NCBI RefSeq assembly: GCF_000016065.1
Contig: NC_009092.1
Coordinates: 2,170,001 to 2,234,000, forward strand
Source: Shewanella loihica PV-4
GTDB taxonomy: Bacteria; Pseudomonadota; Gammaproteobacteria; Enterobacterales; Shewanellaceae
Length of the DNA stretch: 64,000 nt
Reading direction: 5' to 3'
The stretch's first letter is position 1. Each line of letters starts with the position of its first letter. Made by a program: the position numbers and the translations under genes. This document shows positions 1 through 8,963 of the stretch, piece by piece. The notes beneath the pieces were generated by a model that was not told the origin of the DNA, made no database searches, and saw only the letters and a program-made list of their open reading frames with translations.

Positions 1-418
1 GACCACTTTTGATGACTAGTTGAAAGTTTAGAAGGTTGGTAACCTTTACTCGCTAGACTGCGGATTGATACAGGTATAATGGGATTTTGCCAAAAAGTCC
101 CACTTTCACTTCCTTCTATTTAAACTTGCGATTCTCGCTTTGTTTTTTAAAAATTCGTAACTTACTGATTAGCAGTGGTTGAATTTTGAATAGTTCTGAT
201 TTAATAGCAAGTGGCGGCGGTCTCGCCCTTTCTTTTAAATAAGCCGAGTCTCGCTTTGTTTTGGGGTCGCTCACTTTCTCCTTGTTATGCAATGTCATTA
301 TTGGTATAAATTTCATATGGTTAAGAAATTTTGTCGCGATGTATATTAGGTGATAATGATTTGCATAGGCGGCATTCTCGCTAATAAGCGTTATGTGCAA
401 GGGAGAAATCGCAAATAA
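1..418. other. AT-rich intergenic region upstream of the DUF2971 gene
   Basis: No convincing gene is visible. The stretch is AT-rich and holds a small palindrome at about 32-47, a terminator-like inverted repeat at 79-101 (TGGGA/TCCCA arms), and the 14-mer TCTCGCTTTGTTTT twice (133-146 and 249-262), with a 7-nt remnant at 376-382. An imperfect inverted repeat pairs about 285-300 with 353-367, and GCGTTATG at 388-395 resembles the right end of an integron recombination site. A 94-codon minus-strand frame at 116-400 looks like chance. Confidence 0.5.
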
Positions 419-1285
419 ATGAGAACAATTGATACTATTTTTTCCTCAGAAGTAAATGTCCCTCTATATCATTACACTGGGATAGGGTCCTTGTTAGGAA
501 TGGCAAATTGTAAATCAGTTTGGGCGAGCAGCATTTCTTACATGAATGATTCAAAAGAAATAGTGCATGCATGCGAAACGGTCGAAAATGTATTACGAGC
601 ACGAATAGTTTTTGGTCAAAAAGATGAAGAACATCGCTTTCTGGAACAATTAATTGAATGGACTAAATCTTGCTCGAAAGTCGCACATACAATGTTCGTC
701 TTCTCTCTATCCGAAAAACCGAGTCTTTTAAGTCAGTGGAGGAGTTACACTCCACATGGTAAAGGTGTAAGCCTTGAATTTAGCCCAAATAAAGTAAATG
801 AAATCGCTCGCTTCACAGGAATGAGAATTGCTAAGTGTGTTTATGATGATAGAGAGCAAGAAGAAATAATTAGCATTTTGGTTGAAAAACTATTGGTTAA
901 TTTTAGGCAGGAATTGCCAGCTATGGATATAACTGATAAGCCGCCTAGTCAGTGCTATTATGATTTCATTAATCAATATACGAGTGACATATATCAAGTT
1001 CTTGCAATTATAAAACATGGAGCATTTGAGGAAGAATGCGAATGGCGACTAATCTCTCCACACATTCCAAAGTTTGGTGATCCAAGATTGAAGTTCAGAG
1101 AAGGTGCATCAATGTTAGTGCCTTATATAGAGCTACCATTAGGTGATAAACCATTTTTTCGTAAAATAATATTAGGCCCGTCCCAGCACCAGAATTTAAA
1201 CATGTCTGGTCTATCGATGTTTATGAGTAATCAAGGCATCTCAAATGAGCTATTAAACTGCCAAATTCCTTATAGGGAATGGTAA
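419..1285 (+). CDS. DUF2971 family protein (probable integron cassette gene)
   Basis: A 288-residue protein of the DUF2971 type. The N-terminus has the family's LYHYTGI start, followed by a segment with WASSISYMND, and the core FVFSLSEKPSLLSQWRSY with the usual serine/glutamine/tryptophan/arginine pattern near residues 98-115. No signal peptide or membrane segment is visible. The biochemical role of the family is unknown to me; members are common in mobile and accessory DNA. The gene is clearly more AT-rich than the genes to its right. It starts about 25 nt after a GCGTTATG core-like sequence and stops 3 nt before an attC-like hairpin, which is the layout of an integron gene cassette. The family call is fairly firm; the function is open. 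Confidence 0.85.
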   Translation: MRTIDTIFSSEVNVPLYHYTGIGSLLGMANCKSVWASSISYMNDSKEIVHACETVENVLRARIVFGQKDEEHRFLEQLIEWTKSCSKVAHTMFVFSLSEKPSLLSQWRSYTPHGKGVSLEFSPNKVNEIARFTGMRIAKCVYDDREQEEIISILVEKLLVNFRQELPAMDITDKPPSQCYYDFINQYTSDIYQVLAIIKHGAFEEECEWRLISPHIPKFGDPRLKFREGASMLVPYIELPLGDKPFFRKIILGPSQHQNLNMSGLSMFMSNQGISNELLNCQIPYREW

Positions 1286-1287
1286 GC

Positions 1288-1391
1288 ACATAACAAGCGG
1301 CAGCAATCGGACTTGCAAAACAGTCACTCTTTTTTCCAAAAAACCGGCAAAACAAGCGCCAATTTTGCAAGCCGTTGTGCCGGGCGTTAAC
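1288..1391 (+). repeat. attC-like integron recombination site after the DUF2971 gene
   Basis: The left end is CATAACAAGCGGCA and the right end TGCCGGGCGTTAAC, which pair imperfectly as inverted repeats. Inside them ACTTGCAAAA (1311-1320) pairs with TTTTGCAAGC (1363-1372). The TAAC...GTTA ends, the paired inner arms, the size of about 104 bp and the position right after a stop codon fit an attC (59-base element). The outermost 7-mers deviate from RYYYAAC/GTTRRRY, so it may be degenerate. Confidence 0.65.
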
Positions 1392-1439
1392 ATGCAAGAA
1401 TAGTCATATTGGTGTATCTGACTGAATGAGTCGAAATCA

Positions 1440-1491
1440 AAAGCGAGTAGGCTGAGCGTGGTAATTAATGCTTAATCTACTCGCTTTGATA
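1440..1491 (-). terminator. terminator of the GH13 operon
   Basis: Perfect 11-bp arms AAAGCGAGTAG (1440-1450) and CTACTCGCTTT (1477-1487) flank a loop of about 26 nt, with a short T run on the minus strand. It lies just downstream of the minus-strand amylase gene. Confidence 0.6.
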
Positions 1492-1508
1492 TCTTGAAGG
1501 GACAGGGC

Positions 1509-3512
1509 TTATTTCTCTCCTACGACGAGTACCTTTGACTCAAGTGGAGCAAGGTTTAGTGTGACTTGACCTCCCTTCGTCGTTAGCGTCAATGGCGCTG
1601 CAGGTTTTTTATCACTCAACATCTCTTTAAGCGGGTAGGTGCCTGGTGCGAGTTGCCAGCGTTTAACTAAGGCTGGGGGCAGCTCTAGGGTGAGGTGCTT
1701 TGCCTTGTCTTTGGCGAAGTTGCTGACGATGATGAGCTTTTGCTTGTCGTCGAAGCGGCTGAAGGCAAATAGGTCTGCATCATAGCCCTTGCCTTGATCG
1801 ATATTCGCCCTGTGCAGATCGCCATATTCACCGCTTAGGGCACTCAGGCTATGGCTGAGGTTTAACAGCTTGGCGTAATAGGCTCGCAGACTCAGCTCCT
1901 CTTTTGAAGACTGACCGCCGTCGAATTTACCCAGGTTCATAAAGCGCTGGTGGGCCGGCACGCCAACATAGTCGAAGATGCTGGTGCGGCTGGGTTTGCC
2001 AAAGCCTGCGTCTTCGCTACCATCTTCGCCGACCTCCTGGCCGAAATAGAGCAGGGTGGGCGCCTGGCTTAAGGTGGTGGAGATCACCATGGCGGGCAGG
2101 GCAATTAGGGGATCTCCGGCAAACTCAGGGCTGGCGATGCGCTGCTCATCGTGATTCTCGAGAAAATGCAGCATATGCTCGGCGATATCTTCGACGCTGT
2201 TGCGATCGCGTTCGATCGCCTGGGTGCCAGCCTTGCCTTGGATAATAGCCTTGAGGCTGTCGTAAAGCCCCACCTTGTCATAGAGGTAGTCCATCTTGCC
2301 AAGGTGAATATAGTCACGGTAGCGACTCGGGGTATAGACCTCGGCGAGCAGCAGGGCATCGGGATTGGTGTGCTTGATATGGCTGTTCAGATAGCTCCAG
2401 AAGGCAACTGGCACCATCTCGGCCATGTCATAGCGAAACCCGTCTACGCCCTTGGCGAGCCAATACTGGGCGATCTCGTTGAACTTAATCCAGGAGCTGG
2501 GGATGCTTTCTTTTGGCACCTGTTGCCAGAAGTCGTAATGTTCGGCGGCCGACTTTTTGCCGTAGCCCTCTGGCAGTTGAGGAAAATCTAGGCTTCCATC
2601 TGGCGTGACGCCATAGTTTATCTTAACGGTTTCATACCAGTCGTTTTGATCTGGCTTAGCCGCGCGCGCGCCATTGCCGGTCCACTTGGCGGGAAACTCG
2701 TCAAACTTGCCATCGACTAGCGGATGTGGCTCGCCGCCGAGGGGCTTTAAATCTGGGCTTAGGCTTGGCACCTCGAAAGGCGTGCCCACTACATAGTAGA
2801 AGTTGTTGTTTCTGGCGTAACTGACCTGGGTGTTGTCACTTGCGCCGAAGTCTGTGACGCCTGTCGGGGCCGACAGCGAATGATAGCCACGCGCTACATG
2901 GTTGGGCACTATGTCGATGATCACTTGCATGCCAGCTTCGTGGGTGCGGGCGATCAACGCTTCGAACTCCTCAAGGCGTTTGGCGGGATCGTCTGCCAGA
3001 TCCGGATTGACGTTATAGTAATCTTTCACCGCGTAGGGTGAGCCGGCGCGGCCCTTGACCACGTCTGGGTCATCAGTGCCGATGCCATACTGACTGTAGT
3101 CGCCGACCAAGGCATGATGGGGGATCCCCGTATACCAGATATGGCTGACGCCTAAGGATTTGATGCTCTCTAGCGCCTTAGGCGTAAAGTCGCTGAACTT
3201 GCCTACGCCGTTCTGCGCCTTGGTGCCCCATGGGATGTTGGCGGTCTGGGTATTGCCAAAGAGGCGGGTGAACACCTGATAGATGACAGGCTTGGTCACC
3301 CGCTCGCTGCTTGTAGACTGCACGTCAGCTGATTGGACGCTAACAGTTTTTGCATTGGTTGCTGCCTCCATCTGGGGCAGGGCGAAGGTCTGGGTGGAGA
3401 GCATTAGCGCGGCGCTGCACAGGGCAGCACTTAACTTATTGAATGGAAGTTTTAAATTAATATTAAATGGCTTGTTCAAGAGCCTATTCAAATCGTGACG
3501 CGCCTTAGTCAT
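1509..3512 (-). CDS. secreted alpha-amylase family glycoside hydrolase (GH13)
   Basis: A 667-residue GH13 enzyme predicted to cleave alpha-1,4 links in starch or maltodextrin outside the cytoplasm. Residues 24-44 form a signal peptide ending in TFALPQ. The TIM-barrel motifs are visible: region I DIVPNH (about 200-205), region II GFRYD with the likely nucleophile Asp362, region III LLLAEVY with the acid/base Glu391, and region IV LENHDEQ with Asp455. A short beta-rich C-terminal domain follows. The start codon overlaps the stop of the upstream GH13 gene in a TAATG junction, so the two are probably translationally coupled. The exact product specificity cannot be read from sequence. Confidence 0.92.
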   Translation of the reverse strand: MTKARHDLNRLLNKPFNINLKLPFNKLSAALCSAALMLSTQTFALPQMEAATNAKTVSVQSADVQSTSSERVTKPVIYQVFTRLFGNTQTANIPWGTKAQNGVGKFSDFTPKALESIKSLGVSHIWYTGIPHHALVGDYSQYGIGTDDPDVVKGRAGSPYAVKDYYNVNPDLADDPAKRLEEFEALIARTHEAGMQVIIDIVPNHVARGYHSLSAPTGVTDFGASDNTQVSYARNNNFYYVVGTPFEVPSLSPDLKPLGGEPHPLVDGKFDEFPAKWTGNGARAAKPDQNDWYETVKINYGVTPDGSLDFPQLPEGYGKKSAAEHYDFWQQVPKESIPSSWIKFNEIAQYWLAKGVDGFRYDMAEMVPVAFWSYLNSHIKHTNPDALLLAEVYTPSRYRDYIHLGKMDYLYDKVGLYDSLKAIIQGKAGTQAIERDRNSVEDIAEHMLHFLENHDEQRIASPEFAGDPLIALPAMVISTTLSQAPTLLYFGQEVGEDGSEDAGFGKPSRTSIFDYVGVPAHQRFMNLGKFDGGQSSKEELSLRAYYAKLLNLSHSLSALSGEYGDLHRANIDQGKGYDADLFAFSRFDDKQKLIIVSNFAKDKAKHLTLELPPALVKRWQLAPGTYPLKEMLSDKKPAAPLTLTTKGGQVTLNLAPLESKVLVVGEK

Positions 3513-5476
3513 TATTTGGCTTCCTCGATGGCTAACAGGGTAACGCCTTGTCCCTTGATAGAGAGGGTCTTATCCAGTGTGACGGTATCGCCGCTGATCA
3601 CATCTCGAGCCGCGCGGGCACTGCCTAGCAGATCCCGATAGCGAGCGAGAGGTAACTCGACCGCCTTATCCAACTTGTTGTAGATCACCATGAGGCGCGC
3701 CTTGTCGCTGCAATCTTGTTTGGCGCAGCGCATCTGCACATATACGCCATCCTGAGGCACATAGTGGCGCAGGCCGCCGCTGTGGATGAAGTCTGCCTGT
3801 TTGCGGAAGTTAAGCAGGCTGCGGGTGAAGTTAAGCATGGACGCTTGATCGTCACTCAGCCCTTTGTTATCAAAAACTGAGATAGCATCTCCCTGCCAGC
3901 CACCGGGGAAATCTGAGCGGGTGATACCATCATTACGATCTTTGGTCGGGCTTTGCATCAAAATTTCTGAGCCATAGAAGATCTGCGGAATGCGGTTACT
4001 GGTAAGCACATAGGCCAGTGCCATCTTGGTCAGGGCTAAGTTATCACCCAGCAGGCTGTAGAGGCGGTTGGTGTCGTGGTTGCCTTCGAACAGCACAAGT
4101 TGCGTCGGGTCGGCATAGACCACGTCGTTGGCGAGAAACTCATACAGGCGCATCATGCCTTCGCTCCAGCCTTCCTCTTCGCTTAGCGCCTTGATAAGGG
4201 TTTCATAGAGGGGGAAGTCCATCAGGCTTGGCAATTCTGACTGGTAGCCATCCTTGTTGATCTTGCCCTTTTGCCAGTAGGAGACGGTTATTGGGTTGCC
4301 CGTCCACTCTTCGCCGACGATGTTGAACTTGGGATACTCAGCCATGATGGCGCGGGTCCAATCGACCAGAAAATCCTTATCGGCGTAGGAGTAGGTGTCT
4401 TCGCGTATGCCGCTCAGATGAGCGTATTCTACCCACCAGATGCTGTTTTGGATCAGGTAGTTAGCAAGCTGTGGCTGCTCTTGGTTAAGGTCCGGCATGG
4501 ACTCGACAAACCAGCCGTGGCTAAAGTCGCGCTTGTCTTTGGCAACCGCGTAGGGGTCTTGCAGCGTGGTACGCCTGTGGGTGGTGAAATCGATGGCCGA
4601 GGAATCTTGAGCTAATGCGCCCTCAGGACGATTAACCCAATCCTGGCTGGGCAGATCATCCATCCACCAGTGGTTAGAGCCGATATGGTTGACTACCACA
4701 TCGGCGATGATGCCTATGCCTTTCTCTTTCGCCTTGATGGCTAGTTGGCGGTAATCGTCGTTGCTGCCAAATCTTGGGTCGATGCGGTAGTGGTCGGTGA
4801 CCGAGTAGCCGTGGTAGGAGTATTCGGCCTGATTGTTTTCGGTAAGCGGGTTGATCCACAGCTGAGTGACACCAAGGTCTGCCAGATAGTCCAGGCTATT
4901 GATGATCCCCTGAATGTCGCCGCCGTGGCGGCCACCCGGATTGCTGCGATCGGCTTGCTCTATCATGTCGGCCTGGTTGTCGTTAGTGGGGTCGCCGTTA
5001 GCGAAACGATCCGGCGTGATGAGATAGATAACGTCTTTGTTGCTAAAACCCTGGCGAGCCGCGCTGCCCTTATCGCGCTTGAGCAGCTCGTAGGCCACGC
5101 TAATTTGTGGCTGCCCCGCTTGTTCGAATGTCAGCTTAAAGGTCTGCGCCTTGGCGCCTTGGGTATCTAAGTTAACAAACAGATAGTTGGGGTTCTCTGT
5201 GGTCTCAACGCCTTTGAGGCTTACGCCATCGGCCTTAACGCTTACCTTGGCCTTAGCGATGTTTTCGCCGTGCACCATCAGCTGCAGCTGGCTGTGTTGC
5301 ATACCCGTCCACCAGTTGAGGGGCTCGATACGCAGTTTCTGGGCGCGAGTATTTTCGCTGACAATGGAACTGCTTGCTGGTTGTACAGATGCCATCACCT
5401 GAAAGGCGGAAGGGGCGAGCATAAGTAACGAGGTGGCGATGAGGGTGAGTTTCAACTTGTTATTAGTACGTCTCAT
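3512..5476 (-). CDS. secreted cyclomaltodextrinase/neopullulanase-like GH13 enzyme
   Basis: A 654-residue GH13 protein resembling cyclomaltodextrinases and neopullulanases. After a signal peptide (about residues 1-30, ending in FQVMAS) there is an N-terminal immunoglobulin-like domain (about 45-135), then the catalytic barrel beginning near VIYLITPDRFANG. Visible motifs are region I ADVVVNH (about 258-264), region II SGIREDTYSY with the nucleophile Asp360, region III IVGEEW with Glu389, and region IV FEGNHDTN with Asp468. It is the first gene of a two-gene unit, its TAA overlapping the ATG of the next amylase. The enzyme probably acts in the periplasm or at the cell surface on maltodextrins delivered by the neighbouring TonB-dependent receptor. 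Confidence 0.9.
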   Translation of the reverse strand: MRRTNNKLKLTLIATSLLMLAPSAFQVMASVQPASSSIVSENTRAQKLRIEPLNWWTGMQHSQLQLMVHGENIAKAKVSVKADGVSLKGVETTENPNYLFVNLDTQGAKAQTFKLTFEQAGQPQISVAYELLKRDKGSAARQGFSNKDVIYLITPDRFANGDPTNDNQADMIEQADRSNPGGRHGGDIQGIINSLDYLADLGVTQLWINPLTENNQAEYSYHGYSVTDHYRIDPRFGSNDDYRQLAIKAKEKGIGIIADVVVNHIGSNHWWMDDLPSQDWVNRPEGALAQDSSAIDFTTHRRTTLQDPYAVAKDKRDFSHGWFVESMPDLNQEQPQLANYLIQNSIWWVEYAHLSGIREDTYSYADKDFLVDWTRAIMAEYPKFNIVGEEWTGNPITVSYWQKGKINKDGYQSELPSLMDFPLYETLIKALSEEEGWSEGMMRLYEFLANDVVYADPTQLVLFEGNHDTNRLYSLLGDNLALTKMALAYVLTSNRIPQIFYGSEILMQSPTKDRNDGITRSDFPGGWQGDAISVFDNKGLSDDQASMLNFTRSLLNFRKQADFIHSGGLRHYVPQDGVYVQMRCAKQDCSDKARLMVIYNKLDKAVELPLARYRDLLGSARAARDVISGDTVTLDKTLSIKGQGVTLLAIEEAK

Positions 5477-5541
5477 GGGCAGTCCTTTCGGCGTTCGACC
5501 TTTTAATGCTGTGCCTAGGGTGATGACACATTAAGGTGTTA

Positions 5542-5578
5542 GGTGTGACTGAGTTAACTTTCTGGGTGTGACAGAGTT
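5542..5578. promoter_or_regulatory. pair of direct repeats upstream of the GH13 operon
   Basis: GGTGTGACTGAGTT (5542-5555) recurs as GGTGTGACAGAGTT (5565-5578), a 23-bp step or about two helical turns. The pair lies 65-102 bp upstream of the minus-strand GH13 operon, where an activator binding direct repeats could sit. No regulator can be named. Confidence 0.4.
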
Positions 5579-5596
5579 TTTTGTTAGCTTAATATG

Positions 5597-5634
5597 AAAA
5601 CACCTGCTTCAAGGGATCGAAGCAGGTGTTTTTC
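5597..5634 (-). terminator. terminator of the TonB-dependent receptor gene
   Basis: Arms ACACCTGCTTC and GAAGCAGGTGT are flanked by A and T runs, so it could work in both directions. It lies 15 nt beyond the receptor stop codon on the minus strand and separates the receptor from the GH13 operon. Confidence 0.85.
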
Positions 5635-5649
5635 GGCTATTACCTAAGA

Positions 5650-8478
5650 TTACATAGTGTAGCTAAATCCTAGGAAATATTGGCGACCAAAGCTCTGGAT
5701 GGTACCAGTTTGGTGCGTCTGACCGAAGTAGGTCTTGTTAGCTTCATCTGTCAGGTTATTAACCTGGAACAGGAACTTAAGACCATTGTCCATCGCATAA
5801 GATGCCTGGTAGTCGAGAATGGTTTCTGCATCGAAGAAGGCCAGCTGAGATTCAACCGCAACTTGCTCAGAAACATACTCACTACGATAACGCATGCTCA
5901 AACGGGTATCGAAACCATCCAAGGTGTAGAACAGGGTGGTGTTCAATACGTGCTCAGACAGGCCTGGCAGCGGGATAGCTAAGCTTTCACCACTTAGGTC
6001 GGTTTCAAACTCTACTTCACTGTCAGAGTATGCGTAACTGCCGGTGAAACCTAGGCCGCTCAGTGCGCCCGGTAGGAAGTCGAATACCTGAGTGTAGGCA
6101 AGTTCGATACCGCGAATATAACCGCCGTTATCGTTGTTAACCGCCGTCTGGTACTGGCCTTCATTCTTAACGACAGGGAACTCTACACCGTTGTCGACAA
6201 TAGTGTCTGGCACGATGAAGCCTGCTTCTTCGAAGTCAAATGGCTGGATAGTGAAGTTGTTGATGAATGACTTGATGTCTTTGTAGAACACGGCAAAGAC
6301 GATCGCACCTTCAGACTCTTCAAAGTAGTGCTCATATGACAGGTCGTACTGATCGGCATAGAAAGGATCCAGTAGCGGACTGGTGTTACCCCATGCGTTG
6401 TACTTCTTGTAACCTGGTGTTGCAGAGTCGTCATACCAAGAACCCATACCAGACTTAAGCTTGTCGATTGGTGGACGAGCCATAACCGATGCTGCGGCAA
6501 AACGGATCTGATCGTTTTGTGTCAGGTGGAAGTTCAAGTTAACCGAAGGTAGGTAGTCGGTGTAAGACTTACCCACTTTGTTGTGGATATAGTCGGTGCT
6601 GACCACGCCTTTTTCATCGACGATCTCTTCACCCAGACCGAAACCTACTTGTTGTAGACCTGTACTTGACTGATCTGTGTTAACCACACGCAGGCCGATG
6701 TTACCTGTTACAGGGATGCTACCAATTTCGAAGTCCAGGTTAGCCTGAACATAACCGGCTAGCACGTCTTCATTTACCGTACCGCTTTGGATCATGGTCC
6801 AGTTGTTGGCCCAGTTAGCAGTAGGGACGAAAGGATCTTGTCCTGTTGCCGCCAGTTGTGCGTTAACCAGATCCACTGCCTTATCAAAGTCGATAGCTAG
6901 GAAGCTTGGGTAGCCTGAAAGCTCACCGCCAAAGTTAACCACACGGGTCATATCATCGGTCAGGGCTAGCACAGGTTGATTGTCTGGGTTGGTGCCAAAT
7001 TCGAAACCATAACCGGCTTGAGAGCGCTGCGCGTTGAACTCACGCTCAGAGTATCTTACGCCGACGTCGATAGACGACACGAAGCTATTGTCTAACTGGT
7101 AGTTTAGGTCGAGTTTGTAGGCGATCAGATCGTTTTGTTGATCATAAGGCCACATACCCACTTCTCTCAGACCTAGGGTCGAAGTATCTGTGTAATCCTT
7201 GGCGAAACTGATGTCGGCTGGATTGAGGTTGTTTAGTTTATAAGTGATCGACTCGGCCGATCTAACATTGTTAGCCATGTCGTCATAGATAACGGCGCGG
7301 GTACCGCCGTTGACGAATTCACCGTCGGCAGAAGAGTAGCTGATGTCTGCGGCGATGGTGAGGTTTTCACCGTTGGTCCATTCGATGTTAACGGCACCAG
7401 AGGTGAGCTCTGAGTATTTTGAGTCGTTATCGTTAACCACAAAAACGGCAAAGTTATCGGTACCATCGGTAGATACTGTACCACCGATCATAGAGCCGTC
7501 TTCGACAATGGCGTCACTGATCTGACCGTTCTTTAATGATTTCACACGGAAACCGCGGGCAAAGTTCTCTGAATCGAACTTAGAGTGGAAGATGTCGCCC
7601 TTAAAGCTCCAGTTGTCATTGGGTTGCCAGTGGATGGCGCCCATGTAACCGTCACGGGTGTCGGTACCACCTTTTTGTTGCATCTCGAAGCCTTCGCTGA
7701 TGGACTCAAGATTGCCATCACCGTTGACATCGCGTCTGTCGTCGTTGAAACGAAGGCCGATGAACTGGCTTGCTACATAAGGTTGATAAAGATGGGCGTA
7801 ACCCACGGCAACACCAAGGGTTTCATCGAGGAACTTACCTTGGTACGAGAAGCTTAGACGGTTGCCATATTCTTCTGCGTCGGCAATTTCACCGGCGCGG
7901 TCGTTAAAGCTACCACGAGCGTTAACGGTAAAGTTGTGGTCTTTTGGTGCCTGCAGCGGGTCAGCTGTTTTAAGCTCGACTGTGCCGGCAACACCACCTT
8001 CGATGAGAGAAGCCTTTGGCGACTTATAAACTTGCGCCTGGTTGATCAGCTCAGAAGGGTATTGATCGAATTCGATCGCACGTTTACCACCAGTGGTAAC
8101 CTGCTCGCGGCCGTTTAATGTTGCGGCAACGAAATCACCGTCCAGACCACGAATGTTAAGACCACTTGCTTGGCCACCGGTACGTACGGCGGTAACACCT
8201 GGCAGGCGGGTTAGGGCATCGGCAATTGATTGATCAGGCAGGGCGCCTAAGTCATCTGCAGAAATGGTTTCTGATACGGTATCGGCAAAACGCTTGTTGT
8301 TGAGCGACTTGATCACACTGGTACGGAAGCCACGTACCTCGATTACTTCAATTGACTCGTCTTGAGTCGTTGCTGCCGCTTCAGCCTTCGCTGCCTCGTT
8401 ATCAGCTGCATAGACATTAATACAAACGCCGGCCGAGAGCAGGGCTAGCGTGAGTAGGTTAGGTTTAAATTGAAACAT
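5650..8478 (-). CDS. TonB-dependent outer-membrane receptor, probably for maltodextrins
   Basis: A 942-residue TonB-dependent receptor of the large type found in Shewanella, Xanthomonas and Caulobacter. A signal peptide ends near VYAADNEA (about residue 25). A TonB-box-like stretch IEVIEVRGF is followed by the plug domain, including ALPDQSIADALTRLPGV and LNIRGLDGD. The rest is a 22-strand-type barrel ending in FGRQYFLGFSYTM, with an aromatic near the C-terminus as expected for BAM insertion. It presumably imports oligosaccharides using TonB energy. The substrate is inferred from the context: flanking GH13 enzymes and a shared LacI-type operator. It is transcribed away from the alpha-glucosidase gene, with both operators in the gap. 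Confidence 0.9.
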   Translation of the reverse strand: MFQFKPNLLTLALLSAGVCINVYAADNEAAKAEAAATTQDESIEVIEVRGFRTSVIKSLNNKRFADTVSETISADDLGALPDQSIADALTRLPGVTAVRTGGQASGLNIRGLDGDFVAATLNGREQVTTGGKRAIEFDQYPSELINQAQVYKSPKASLIEGGVAGTVELKTADPLQAPKDHNFTVNARGSFNDRAGEIADAEEYGNRLSFSYQGKFLDETLGVAVGYAHLYQPYVASQFIGLRFNDDRRDVNGDGNLESISEGFEMQQKGGTDTRDGYMGAIHWQPNDNWSFKGDIFHSKFDSENFARGFRVKSLKNGQISDAIVEDGSMIGGTVSTDGTDNFAVFVVNDNDSKYSELTSGAVNIEWTNGENLTIAADISYSSADGEFVNGGTRAVIYDDMANNVRSAESITYKLNNLNPADISFAKDYTDTSTLGLREVGMWPYDQQNDLIAYKLDLNYQLDNSFVSSIDVGVRYSEREFNAQRSQAGYGFEFGTNPDNQPVLALTDDMTRVVNFGGELSGYPSFLAIDFDKAVDLVNAQLAATGQDPFVPTANWANNWTMIQSGTVNEDVLAGYVQANLDFEIGSIPVTGNIGLRVVNTDQSSTGLQQVGFGLGEEIVDEKGVVSTDYIHNKVGKSYTDYLPSVNLNFHLTQNDQIRFAAASVMARPPIDKLKSGMGSWYDDSATPGYKKYNAWGNTSPLLDPFYADQYDLSYEHYFEESEGAIVFAVFYKDIKSFINNFTIQPFDFEEAGFIVPDTIVDNGVEFPVVKNEGQYQTAVNNDNGGYIRGIELAYTQVFDFLPGALSGLGFTGSYAYSDSEVEFETDLSGESLAIPLPGLSEHVLNTTLFYTLDGFDTRLSMRYRSEYVSEQVAVESQLAFFDAETILDYQASYAMDNGLKFLFQVNNLTDEANKTYFGQTHQTGTIQSFGRQYFLGFSYTM

Positions 8479-8654
8479 CCATCTTCCCCTTTTTTCACTC
8501 TATTCATTCTGTATTACTTCTTATGTGTGAAATAAGGGGGGACCCTTGTTCACAGCTATATAGGTGAATGAGAGTGCTTGTTATTGTACTTGTTTCTAAG
8601 TTGTTATGTAGCAGGACCGATACTACTCTCGCACTCGTCGCGGTCACAATATTA

Positions 8655-8668
8655 TGCATACGTATTCA
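8655..8668. promoter_or_regulatory. LacI-family (MalR-like) operator, receptor side
   Basis: TGCATACGTATTCA matches the second palindrome of this region at 13 of 14 positions. The central CG pair and 14-bp symmetry are typical of LacI-family operators. It lies 177 bp upstream of the receptor start. Confidence 0.65.
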
Positions 8669-8805
8669 AAAGTGACCTCGGCCTCAAAAAGGGCGTCTAG
8701 CGGGGTGCGCAAGCTCACAAAACAGGCTGCAAAACTCAGTCTAACCATCTGTTTATATTTGTTTTTGCTCTAGATGGTCAGAAGGTGCTTTAAGCCTGTC
8801 TGTTT

Positions 8806-8819
8806 TGCATACGTATGCA
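8806..8819. promoter_or_regulatory. LacI-family (MalR-like) operator, glucosidase side
   Basis: TGCATACGTATGCA is a perfect 14-bp palindrome, 145 bp upstream of the preferred glucosidase start. With the copy at 8655 it suggests one repressor controlling both divergent units. No lacI-type gene is in this window. Confidence 0.72.
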
Positions 8820-8963
8820 GTGGTGTTGAACCCGATTTCCCGGATGACGTATGCTCGTTTCATTCTAATAACAATTGTTCGTCGACAACGATCGGGTAAC
8901 AGGTATGCAACCCAGGGGCAGGCACCTGCCTTTAATATAGTCGTTGGTGACCTAGGGGCGATA

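Larger units (their letters stand above)
8479..8963. other. divergent control region of the maltodextrin locus
   Basis: This 485-bp gap separates the receptor (minus strand) from the alpha-glucosidase (plus strand). It holds two LacI-type palindromes, annotated separately. An open frame extends leftward from the glucosidase into this region, but the second palindrome overlaps its first codons and the encoded residues do not resemble GH13 sequence, so I treat it as non-coding. Confidence 0.7.

Noticed and set aside
285..395. Complete attC upstream of the DUF2971 gene
   Set aside because: Inverted arms exist at 285-300/353-367 and GCGTTATG at the right end, but no TAAC-type left core; kept only as a possible relic.
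116..400. 94-codon minus-strand reading frame
   Set aside because: Low complexity, no family resemblance, overlaps the repeated and attC-like upstream region.
8805..8963. 54-residue extension at the start of the alpha-glucosidase
   Set aside because: Its first codons lie in a LacI-type operator and the sequence is not GH13-like; the ATG at 8964 fits the family start.
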